64,000 nucleotides of DNA, from contig NZ_JASBAN010000001.1 in NCBI RefSeq assembly GCF_029953305.1, positions 1,462,501-1,526,500 on the forward strand. Direction: 5' to 3'. Position 1 is the first letter of the stretch. The number at the start of each line of letters is the position of its first letter. The notes under the pieces are model-generated. The model did no database searches and was not told where the DNA came from. It saw only the letters and a program-made list of their open reading frames with translations. The position numbers and the translations under genes were made by a program. Source of the DNA: Commensalibacter nepenthis (GTDB lineage Bacteria; Pseudomonadota; Alphaproteobacteria; Acetobacterales; Acetobacteraceae). Shown here one piece after another: positions 57,424-64,000 of this stretch.

Positions 57424-57966
57424 ATGAATACAAAACGTATGCGAAGCCGTTACCATCGCCCTGGTAATGGGGGTAATCGTCATCAAAACGGACAGACCTC
57501 ATTTAATCGGAATCATGTTTTCGATAGTAATGGGCCAGATACACGTATCCGTGGGACTGCTCAACAGCTTCACGAAAAATATCTTCAGCATGGTCGCGAT
57601 GCGTTAAGTTCTGGAGATCGTGTCGCTGCAGAAAGTTTTTTTCAGTATGCAGAGCATTATTCTCGTATTTTAATTATGATGAATCAGTCTGCACAACAGC
57701 GTCAACAACAACGCCCGCAACATCATAATAATAACGCTGGGTATTCTGAAAATTCTGATGAAAATACGCCTGTAGCTGCATTAGTTGAGGACGCACCACA
57801 ACCCGAAGTTGTTGAGGAAACAGTGGAAGTGGTTGTAGAGCAACCCGCCGAAACTCCATCTGTGGCTGAAGAAAATGCTGAGCCAGCGCCAGTTCGTCCA
57901 GCCCGTCGTGGTAGACCAGCGCGCTCTGTTGCTGCTAAAAAGAAATTGCAGGAGGAAAGCAATTAA
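57424..57966 (+). CDS. DUF4167 domain protein
   Basis: DUF4167 proteins are found mainly in alphaproteobacteria and have no known function. This one begins KRMRSRYHRPGNGGNRHQNG, then the diagnostic DSNGPDTRIRGTAQQLHEKYLQHGRDALSSGDRVAAESFFQYAEHYSRIL core, then an acidic, Pro/Val/Glu-rich tail ending in a basic RPARRGRPARS patch that could bind nucleic acid (inference). ATG at 57424 matches the family's usual start; an in-frame GTG at 57358 would add 22 residues and cannot be excluded, as neither has a clear Shine-Dalgarno. It follows prmC, a frequent pairing in alphaproteobacteria. Confidence 0.85.
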   Translation: MNTKRMRSRYHRPGNGGNRHQNGQTSFNRNHVFDSNGPDTRIRGTAQQLHEKYLQHGRDALSSGDRVAAESFFQYAEHYSRILIMMNQSAQQRQQQRPQHHNNNAGYSENSDENTPVAALVEDAPQPEVVEETVEVVVEQPAETPSVAEENAEPAPVRPARRGRPARSVAAKKKLQEESN

Positions 57967-58048
57967 AAATAATTTTAAAGACGAGCGAAAAAGACTTGAC
58001 TTTCTGTATGAAATAAGAGTAATTAGACCTCGTCTTTAGATTACATAA

Positions 58049-58123
58049 GGCGGCGTAGCTCAGTGGTAGAGCAGGGGAATCATAATCCCTTGGTCGGTGG
58101 TTCAAATCCGCCCGTCGCTACCA
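58049..58123 (+). tRNA. tRNA-Met (elongator, CAT anticodon)
   Basis: A 75-nt cloverleaf with encoded CCA. The acceptor GGCGGCG pairs with CGTCGCT, including two G-T pairs, and the anticodon loop ATCATAA gives CAT. Position 1-72 is paired and GGAATCATAATCC resembles elongator tRNA-Met in other alphaproteobacteria, so it is elongator Met rather than initiator or tRNA-Ile2. It stands alone after the DUF4167 gene. Confidence 0.93.
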
Positions 58124-58254
58124 TAATTTAATATATTAGTGAGATATTAAATTATTTATTCATTAGAAAATTTTATATTGCATGTTTTAATTAACAGAAA
58201 TAATCCGCAAATTATAACTTAGTTTCGTTCATACGTAATTTTGTAAAAGCTGAA

Positions 58255-58356
58255 TTACTTTTCGTATTGATTACTTAAAATAATTATTATTAAATCAGAA
58301 ATAATAAAGCCGACACATCCCCATAAAATCAACTTCGTTTCGATAAATATACTCAT
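58255..58356 (-). CDS. Possible 33-residue single-pass membrane protein
   Basis: A short frame encodes MSIFIETKLILWGCVGFIIS followed by DLIIIILSNQYEK. Almost all of residues 9-27 is hydrophobic, so it looks like a single membrane helix with a Lys-containing tail. AGAGGA lies 8 bases before the ATG, good support for translation. It is in an otherwise gene-poor 750-bp region after tRNA-Met. Nothing is known of its function; chance cannot be excluded for such a short frame. Confidence 0.45.
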   Translation of the reverse strand: MSIFIETKLILWGCVGFIISDLIIIILSNQYEK

Positions 58357-58401
58357 AGTGATTCCTCTTATTGATCATAGAAAAATATCCTGTGCATATA
58401 A

Positions 58402-58666
58402 TTAGGTATCACTTTTATTATAATGTATTTGCTCTTTAATCTTTTGCCAAAAAATGTTGTTTGGAATTTTTAAAGTTTGATTTAAGGATTCGTAGAGCAT
58501 GATTATTTGCTTAAAATACGCTTCTGATTGTTCGTTAAGCTCTAACCCATTGGTACGGAGTAATATATTGAGAATATTTTTCGGATATCATTTGTTCAAA
58601 AAAATCGTAAAACTGTTCTAGTTTGTATCCAAAATACTGCAATTTTTTTATGTTTGCGTGGATTTT
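58402..58666 (-). pseudogene. Decayed protein-coding remnant
   Basis: Two overlapping minus-strand frames look protein-like but are out of phase. The upstream frame (58666 to a stop at 58535) reads about KIHANIKKLQYFGYKLEQFY and onward; the downstream frame (58587 to a stop at 58402) reads RTNGLELNEQSEAYFKQIIM onward to KSDT. Amphipathic, aromatic, Lys/Gln-rich content spans the join, suggesting one gene split by a shift around 58540-58580. No start codon with a ribosome site is seen and no family is recognised. It may be a remnant or a chance pattern. Confidence 0.35.
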
Positions 58667-58732
58667 TCAGAGTGACTTTTTTGCTTATAATAAAATATGG
58701 ATAGGTTTAAAGGGTAAGCGTAATTCGATAGA

Positions 58733-58790
58733 TAAAAAGATTAGGCACCTGATCTATACTTTCCTAAGAGGATATAGAATCAGGTGTCTA
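58733..58790 (-). terminator. Terminator of the phosphate-porin gene
   Basis: On the minus strand AGACACCTGAT-TCTATA pairs with TATAG-ATCAGGTGCCT to form an imperfect stem of about 16 bp, followed by AATCTTTTTATC. It lies about 90 bp after the porin stop codon at 58881 and probably ends that transcript. Confidence 0.7.
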
Positions 58791-58880
58791 TGGAGTATTA
58801 TATCAATGTAACAACAAGGCTTCAAAAGAATGAGTAAAGAGATTATATGTCTTTCTGATATTCATTGTTACAAGTTGGTT

Positions 58881-60590
58881 TTAGAAAGCAGCTTGGAATC
58901 TTGCGGCTACAACATCCATATTTCTGCCTCTGATATTCAAAGAATTATTCGGAGTAGAGCTTGTCATTACGTGGTCATAATTCAAAGAAACTCTGAAATG
59001 TGGATTTGGATACCAGTTGACACCACCGGTCCAGACGGTCTGTTTACCACCTTGCACACCGTCAGAAGAGTTTTTATGACTATTTAGATCTAGGACACTC
59101 CAACGGCCGCTGACCTCCAAAGCACCCCAATGATTTTGTTTGGGATCAAAATTATATTCCACTGCGGGCGCACGGAATGCCGCAGAACGAATATCGTAAG
59201 CTCTTGGTTTTCCTAAGATAGTATATGTTAAAGATGTATAATATCCATCGAAATTCAGGCTTCTTTCCCCGCCTGAACGATTAATCCCATATTGAATATA
59301 TTCACCTTTGGCTAGGAATCGATTCCAACGGAATGCCAGTTCGGGACCTGCTTCCCAAACATTGCTTACCTTATCCAAAACGCCTGTTTTGATTAATGTT
59401 TCTTGGGTTAACCTGAAGCCAGGAGAGCCAGAAAAATTATATTGCTTACCCTTGTTGGTTTGTGCAACGTTGAAAGCACTCGATGCAGATAAACCTAAAT
59501 GTAAATCCATATCTTTGCTGGCATAGGGGCGTCCTGCAACGCGTAACATGCCACCTGTTTGGTCTTTGATAATATCGGGATTATCTTTGGTTGCAGTGTA
59601 AGTATGCCCTGTGAAATAACTGCCGACATACCAGCGTTTTCCATAAGTCACACCACCAATACTAAAGCGAGAATCCCCCGCCGCGATACCACGGGCAAGT
59701 TCGACCGCAGCAGGGCGTTCCATTAATGCGCCTTCGTTTGAGCTTTCGGAGCCTTCTAAGGTCACGCGAGGTTCAAAGAAACCGAAAGTTAGGATTGTAT
59801 TTTTTAAGCCACCATATTGCATGTTGCCTTCATACAATCCAGCACTTCCGCCACCAAAATCGGGTGTAATATTGACTGCGAAATCCGTATATCGGAAAGT
59901 GAGCGGAATACGAGCACGGCGTAAAGTTTCTCTAAACTGAGAGAATCGCCCTTTTGCTTCACCTCTTCTGGTACCAGAATTAATATAACTGCCAATATCT
60001 TCTTGTAATGCAAGACCAATAGAGAAGCTATATCGACCATCGTCTGTGGCGATTGTTGGTCTTCCACTTGGGAAGCCGATACGAATACCACCCACATATA
60101 CGGTTTCATCATGCTTAGTGGCTGAGGAAAATAAAGGCATATTTGGTGACCAGAAAGAAGCACCACGATCGGGTGGGGGTAAACCATCATTATGTAATAA
60201 TTCAATGACTGATTTTTCATTGCGACGTTCATCGTCAGATTGGTCTGCAACGTTGATCATTTTAGGATCTGGTTGTCCGGATGGTGTCGTTGTATGAGAA
60301 ATTAGGGGGGTAGGCTCTGTTTCAGGAGCACGTTGGGCAACCATTCTTTTGCTTTTTGTGCTACGGCTAGCTGTTTGGCTTGCTTTTAGACTTTTTTGTT
60401 GAGAACGTAAGGTAACGACCTCTTTCTTAAGTGCCATGATCTGTTTATTCATTTCGATCATTTGTTTATTCATAGCTTTTAAAGTTGCTTCTTGACTTGT
60501 ATCAGCATGTGCGGAAAAAGATGGGATTAATGCTGTACTGACAATCGTTGTCAGCAAAAGCGTAAGCTGCAATGGAGTATAGATAGCCAT
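58881..60590 (-). CDS. Phosphate-selective porin (OprO/OprP type)
   Basis: OprO/OprP porins carry phosphate or polyphosphate across the outer membrane. This 569-residue protein has a Sec signal (hydrophobic segment near 9-26, ending SFSAHA), a coiled coil of about 35 residues (LKAMNKQMIEMNKQIMALKKE), a Thr/Pro-rich linker, and a beta-barrel domain with the family's IRIGFPSGRPTIATDDGRYSFSIG opening near 172, ending in a typical aromatic (RFQAAF). It is divergent from the pst operon, which strongly suggests phosphate regulation. A candidate Pho box lies upstream. Substrate selectivity within the family is not certain. Confidence 0.87.
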   Translation of the reverse strand: MAIYTPLQLTLLLTTIVSTALIPSFSAHADTSQEATLKAMNKQMIEMNKQIMALKKEVVTLRSQQKSLKASQTASRSTKSKRMVAQRAPETEPTPLISHTTTPSGQPDPKMINVADQSDDERRNEKSVIELLHNDGLPPPDRGASFWSPNMPLFSSATKHDETVYVGGIRIGFPSGRPTIATDDGRYSFSIGLALQEDIGSYINSGTRRGEAKGRFSQFRETLRRARIPLTFRYTDFAVNITPDFGGGSAGLYEGNMQYGGLKNTILTFGFFEPRVTLEGSESSNEGALMERPAAVELARGIAAGDSRFSIGGVTYGKRWYVGSYFTGHTYTATKDNPDIIKDQTGGMLRVAGRPYASKDMDLHLGLSASSAFNVAQTNKGKQYNFSGSPGFRLTQETLIKTGVLDKVSNVWEAGPELAFRWNRFLAKGEYIQYGINRSGGERSLNFDGYYTSLTYTILGKPRAYDIRSAAFRAPAVEYNFDPKQNHWGALEVSGRWSVLDLNSHKNSSDGVQGGKQTVWTGGVNWYPNPHFRVSLNYDHVMTSSTPNNSLNIRGRNMDVVAARFQAAF

Positions 60591-60670
60591 ATTGAAACCC
60601 TAATTCATAAAGATATTTTAAGGGTTTTTTAAATGATTTGTATTGAATATGGGTTTCATTTTCATAATAG

Positions 60671-60693
60671 TTTTATGAACTTTATATGACAAA
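60671..60693 (-). promoter_or_regulatory. Candidate Pho box facing the porin gene
   Basis: On the minus strand TTGTCATATAA is followed in phase by AGTTCATAAAA, i.e. two 11-bp units similar to the PhoB-binding consensus CTGTCATAAAT repeated. The first unit fits well, the second is weak. It lies about 81 bp before the porin ATG. Confidence 0.45.
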
Positions 60694-60713
60694 TTTTAAC
60701 GGTTATGATTTAA

Positions 60714-60732
60714 TTTTCATAAAATATTCACA
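60714..60732 (+). promoter_or_regulatory. Candidate Pho box facing pstS
   Basis: TTTTCATAAAA is followed in phase by TATTCACA, resembling two 11-bp PhoB units (consensus CTGTCATAAAT, then CTGTCACA). A TATGTA box near 60750 could be the -10. It lies about 65 bp before the pstS ATG. The match is partial. Confidence 0.42.
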
Positions 60733-60796
60733 CGTTTTTTGGGTTTTTTTATGTAAAGTTTTTGACAGGATAATTTATGTAACTAAGGAAATATTA

Positions 60797-61858
60797 ATGT
60801 CTTTTTTCCAAAATAAAAATCTTCGTGTTGTTTCTGTTCTTGGGCTTTCTTTTGCTTTTTTTGCTGCAGTCTTACCAAATGTTAAAGCGCAAGATGTCGT
60901 AACCATAACAGGTGTAGGTTCCAGCTTTGCAGCACCTTTATATCAAAATTGGGCAGCAAGTGCTGTAAAAGATATTAACATTAAAGTTAATTATCAACCT
61001 TTGGGGTCGAGCGCAGGGAAGAATCAGATTATTGCAAAGACCGTTAATTTTGGTGCTTTGGATATGCCAACATCGATTGAACAATTAACACAGGAAAATT
61101 TAGTGCAATTTCCAACGGCAATCGGTGGTGTGGCTGTTGTTGTCAATGTACCTGGTGTGAAAGAAGGTCAATTACGTTTGACTGGGGATATTATCGCTGA
61201 TATTTATGCTGGTAAAATCACCAAATGGAACGATCCCCGTATTGTTGCGATTAATAGTGGGGTTACTCTGCCGGCTACGGGTATTGCGGCTGTGTATCGT
61301 GCTGATGGTTCTGGAACAACACAAGTCTTTACGTCTTATTTATCAAAAGAATCCGCAAATTGGAAAAAGGCTTATGGATCCAATACCTCTATTGCTTGGG
61401 CTGTTGGTATGGGTGGACGCGGCAATGGAGCGGTTGCTTCTATGGTGAAGAATATTCAAGGTGGGATTGGCTATGTTGAATATGCTTATGCGTTACAGAA
61501 TCATTTAAATACAGCTCAGTTAAAAAATGTTGCGGGTAATTTCGTAGCAATCAGCGAAGATTCCATTAAAGCTGCTGCAAAAGCTGCAGATTGGATTCAT
61601 GCAAAAAATTATAGTGTTGATTTGATTGACACCAAAGGTGCAGATTCTTGGCCGATTGTTTCCACAACTTATGTATTGGTTCATGCGGAAAATAAAACTT
61701 CTCAAGAAGTTACAAAATTCTTTAGATGGGGATTCGAGCACGGGGATGCGATTGCGACCCAGCTGCATTATATTCCTTTGCCTGTTGTTGTTAAAGAAAA
61801 AATCGAAAAAACTTGGGAATATGCTGGTGTTGCTGGGAAAGAAGCAAAGGCAAAATAA
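60797..61858 (+). CDS. pstS: Phosphate ABC transporter substrate-binding protein
   Basis: PstS binds phosphate in the periplasm and gives it to PstCA. The 353 residues begin with a Sec signal (hydrophobic segment VVSVLGLSFAFFAAVLP, then KAQD), followed by the family's TGVGSSFAAPLYQNWA near 38, SSAGKNQI near 73 and the phosphate-loop RADGSGTTQVFTSYL near 171-185. ATG at 60797 is preferred over the upstream in-frame start at 60686 because AAGGAA lies 7 bases upstream and it gives the clean signal peptide. Its TAA overlaps the pstC ATG by one base. Confidence 0.96.
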   Translation: MSFFQNKNLRVVSVLGLSFAFFAAVLPNVKAQDVVTITGVGSSFAAPLYQNWAASAVKDINIKVNYQPLGSSAGKNQIIAKTVNFGALDMPTSIEQLTQENLVQFPTAIGGVAVVVNVPGVKEGQLRLTGDIIADIYAGKITKWNDPRIVAINSGVTLPATGIAAVYRADGSGTTQVFTSYLSKESANWKKAYGSNTSIAWAVGMGGRGNGAVASMVKNIQGGIGYVEYAYALQNHLNTAQLKNVAGNFVAISEDSIKAAAKAADWIHAKNYSVDLIDTKGADSWPIVSTTYVLVHAENKTSQEVTKFFRWGFEHGDAIATQLHYIPLPVVVKEKIEKTWEYAGVAGKEAKAK

Positions 61859-62808
61859 TGTTGCTGAAACAATCAGGATATAGAAAAGATAAAAAAATCA
61901 TACCCTTTCTGTTTACGTCATCGATGTGGTGTGGGGGTGCGTTGATTTTTTTGATTTTTCTTGGTTTGATTTTTGAATTATTTTGGCAAGGGAAACAGGC
62001 GTTTTCTGTATTTGGTTTTCATTTTATAACCTCTACAGATTGGAATCCTGGGGAACAGCAATTCAGTGCTGGGGCTGCTTTGATTGGAACGTTGGTGAGT
62101 TCCTGTATCGGGGTTGTTCTGGCGCTACCCTTATCCTTTGGTTGTGCATATTGTCTAAATGAGTTAATGCCACAACGGTTTTCTAAATATATCACAGCAA
62201 CCATACAATTATTGGCTGCTATTCCTTCGATTATTTTAGGAATGTGGGGATTTTTTATTTTAGTTCCATTGATGTCTCAATATGTTCAACCTTTTTTACA
62301 AAATCTTTTTGGTAATGTGCCTTATATAGAGCTTCTTTTTTCAGGGGGAACTTATGGTATTGGTATTTTAACAGCTGGATTAATTTTGGCTATTATGATT
62401 ACGCCGTTTATTACCGCAATTATGCAAGAATCTTTTTCTAATACCCCTGTGATGCTTAAGGAAAGTGCCTATAGTTTAGGTGCGACAAGATGGGAAGTGA
62501 TGCATCAAGTGATTGTGCCATGGGTACAAAAAGGTGTTGTCGGTGGGGTCGTTCTGGGATGGGGACGGGCTTTGGGGGAAACAATGGCGGTTACTTTTGT
62601 GATTGGAAATGCCCATCATGCCAGTTGGTCTTTGTTTATGCCAAGCAATACGATTGCATCTTTGATCGCATTGGAATTTTCGGAAAGTGCCGTAGGCAGC
62701 CTAAAGATGTCCTCTTTGATGGCATTAGGTGCGGTATTGATGGTGATTTCCTTTGTTGTTTTGTTTTGTTCTCAGCTCTTGTTAAAGCAAGTCTTAAAAT
62801 CTCGATAG
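61858..62808 (+). CDS. pstC: Phosphate ABC transporter permease PstC
   Basis: PstC is one half of the inner-membrane channel. The 316 residues contain six hydrophobic segments. The EAA loop lies near 202-225 (KESAYSLGATRWEVMHQVIVPW), just before VGGVVLGWGRALGETMAVTFVIG. ATG at 61858 overlaps the pstS stop (TAATG) and gives a normal N-terminus; an upstream frame start at 61813 would add residues read from inside pstS and is rejected. It lies between pstS and pstA in the standard order. Confidence 0.95.
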   Translation: MLLKQSGYRKDKKIIPFLFTSSMWCGGALIFLIFLGLIFELFWQGKQAFSVFGFHFITSTDWNPGEQQFSAGAALIGTLVSSCIGVVLALPLSFGCAYCLNELMPQRFSKYITATIQLLAAIPSIILGMWGFFILVPLMSQYVQPFLQNLFGNVPYIELLFSGGTYGIGILTAGLILAIMITPFITAIMQESFSNTPVMLKESAYSLGATRWEVMHQVIVPWVQKGVVGGVVLGWGRALGETMAVTFVIGNAHHASWSLFMPSNTIASLIALEFSESAVGSLKMSSLMALGAVLMVISFVVLFCSQLLLKQVLKSR

Positions 62809-62820
62809 GATTGAGTGAAA

Positions 62821-63693
62821 ATGGCACAAGATGTCAAAAAACTACAAGGGCGTAAAAATAATTTAATTACGTGGCGGTTTATAAAGAATCGTTTAATGAC
62901 GGTTTTTGCTTTTGGCACGATTCTGGTTATGCTTTGTATTTTAATTTCAGTTTTAATTACATTATTTGTTAATGGCTTATCCGGTTTATCTTTTTTTACA
63001 TTGACGCATATGACGGCACCTCAGGGTTTGCCTGGGGGGTTATTAAATCCTATTTTAGGCAGTATAATTCAAGTCGGAATTGCCATTATTATTGTTGTTC
63101 CAACAGGAATATTAGGGGGTATTTTTCTGGCTGAATGTAGCAATAAAAAGTTGAGTACGATCATCCGCTTTATTGCAGATATTATGATGTCAGTTCCGTC
63201 GATTTTAATTGGTTTATTTGTATATATTCTGTTGGTGATGACCATGGGATATTCAGCATTAGCAGGCTCTGTGGCGTTGGCATTATTGGCGTTGCCGGTG
63301 ATTGCGCGTACGACTGAAGAATCATTGAATATGGTTCCGTCTGCTATCCATGAAGCCGGTTTTGCGCTGGGTGCACCGAAGTGGAAAGTGATTTTGTTTA
63401 TCTGTTTGCCTGCTGCCAAAGGGGGTATTATTACAGGTATATTACTTTCTATATCAAGAATGGCTGGCGAAACGGCGCCGTTACTTTTTACCTCTTTAGG
63501 CAACTCGGATTGGAGTTGGAATATCTTAAAACCGATGGCAAGCCTGCCGTTAACAATTTATCAATATGCAGATTCTGCAGATGACACATGGATTAAACTT
63601 GCATGGACAGCGGCATTATTAATTACTCTTTTTGTCTTATGTTTAAATCTAATTGCACGAATATATGTGGATAGGCATCGGAAAAAGGATTAA
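62821..63693 (+). CDS. pstA: Phosphate ABC transporter permease PstA
   Basis: PstA is the other half of the channel. The 290 residues have six membrane segments and a coupling EAA loop near 178-200 (IHEAGFALGAPKWKVILFICLP), followed by GILLSISRMAGETAPLLFTSLG. ATG at 62821 is chosen over the GTG at 62815 because AGGA at 62807 is 10 bases before it. The gap from pstC is 12 bp and it is followed within 6 bp by pstB, so the four pst genes form one operon. Confidence 0.94.
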   Translation: MAQDVKKLQGRKNNLITWRFIKNRLMTVFAFGTILVMLCILISVLITLFVNGLSGLSFFTLTHMTAPQGLPGGLLNPILGSIIQVGIAIIIVVPTGILGGIFLAECSNKKLSTIIRFIADIMMSVPSILIGLFVYILLVMTMGYSALAGSVALALLALPVIARTTEESLNMVPSAIHEAGFALGAPKWKVILFICLPAAKGGIITGILLSISRMAGETAPLLFTSLGNSDWSWNILKPMASLPLTIYQYADSADDTWIKLAWTAALLITLFVLCLNLIARIYVDRHRKKD

Positions 63694-63699
63694 TTTGGA

Positions 63700-64000
63700 A
63701 TGATAAGTAATATGGATAATATGGATAGCAATGTTGCTATTTCAATTCAAAAGGTGAATTTTTATTATGGTGCATATCATGCACTAAGAGATATTAACTT
63801 TGATATTGCCGCGAAAAAAGTCACAGCGATGATTGGACCTTCTGGCTGTGGGAAATCAACATTGTTAAGAATGTTGAACAGGATGTATGATTTATATCCA
63901 AACCAATATGCCAAAGGGGATATTTTGTTTGATGGTGTGAATATTTTGGACAAAGACATTGATTTGAATGTTTTGAGATCGCGCATTGGAATGGTTTTTC
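63700..64000 (+). CDS. pstB: Phosphate ABC transporter ATPase PstB (3' end missing)
   Basis: PstB hydrolyses ATP to drive phosphate import. Only about 100 residues are inside the window: [17 protein letters not shown] near 20-36 (A-loop Tyr), then the Walker A motif GPSGCGKST near 46-54 and [11 protein letters not shown], typical of PstB. The ATG at 63700 follows the pstA stop by 6 bases; in-frame ATGs at 63712 and 63721 are alternatives. The Walker B and signature motifs would lie beyond the window, so the gene is incomplete here, not truncated biologically. Confidence 0.93.
   Translation, partial: MISNMDNMDSNVAISIQKVNFYYGAYHALRDINFDIAAKKVTAMIGPSGCGKSTLLRMLNRMYDLYPNQYAKGDILFDGVNILDKDIDLNVLRSRIGMVF

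Noticed and set aside
58623-58811. Plus-strand 62-codon frame
   Set aside because: It runs through the terminator hairpin at 58733-58790, lacks a ribosome-binding site, and its sequence does not look like a protein.
58830-59087. Plus-strand 85-codon frame starting MSKEIICLSDIHCYKL
   Set aside because: Most of it lies antisense to the phosphate porin; the porin has signal peptide, barrel and C-terminal Phe, so it is the real gene.
61813-61857. Upstream start for pstC
   Set aside because: The extra residues come from inside pstS in another frame and include Cys and Trp clusters unlike any PstC; the TAATG overlap start at 61858 is normal.

Overview
The window looks like a chromosomal stretch from a low-GC acetic acid bacterium (Acetobacteraceae, Alphaproteobacteria), possibly close to Commensalibacter. 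The placement is inferred from gene order and protein type: an initiator tRNA after the 5S rRNA, an alaC-hom-glpX-recJ block, rodZ-ispG-hisS-prfA, a prmC/DUF4167 pair, an OprB porin beside GH3 beta-glucosidases, and a large Hint-domain surface protein. I ran no database search.

Layout. 1-3146 is the end of an rRNA operon (23S lacking its 5' end, 5S, tRNA-fMet). 3333-8066 holds a CGNR regulator divergent from an alpha/beta hydrolase, then ilvD and a GT61 glycosyltransferase. 8257-15009 is a minus-strand block: lipoprotein, alaC, hom, glpX, recJ and two identical tRNA-Glu genes. 15283-18228 has a ClpP-family protease, a ferritin-like diiron protein, an orphan ABC solute-binding protein and tRNA-Asn. 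18533-24966 is a sugar-uptake and hydrolysis block: OprB porin and two tandem GH3 enzymes, each followed by a terminator. 25380-30703 is housekeeping: argG, FKBP, trpS, yjbQ, comF, grxC, a DUF2147 protein and a small unknown.

30861-47716 is the unusual part. It carries a 1674-residue repeat protein ending in a Hedgehog/intein (Hint) domain, an ANL-family protein with eroded catalytic motifs, a single-module fully reducing type I polyketide synthase (KS-AT-DH-ER-KR-ACP), a fatty-acyl-AMP ligase, and a TibC/AAH-like strand-loop-strand O-heptosyltransferase with its four-cysteine metal motif. The layout suggests a surface-protein system: a beta-helical protein, an enzyme to glycosylate it, and machinery for a long reduced acyl chain that could be attached to the protein or sit beside it. 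A tetranucleotide repeat lies just upstream of the surface-protein gene.

47771-57966 returns to core genes: ubiG (minus), lysC, a nitronate monooxygenase-like flavoprotein, a RodZ-like protein, ispG, hisS, prfA, a frameshifted pseudogene, prmC and a DUF4167 protein. 58049-58880 has tRNA-Met, a possible 33-residue membrane protein, a decayed reading frame and a terminator. 58881-64000 is a phosphate block: an OprO/OprP-type porin divergent from pstS-pstC-pstA-pstB, with candidate Pho boxes between them; pstB runs off the end. No CRISPR array, integrase, transposase or prophage was seen.
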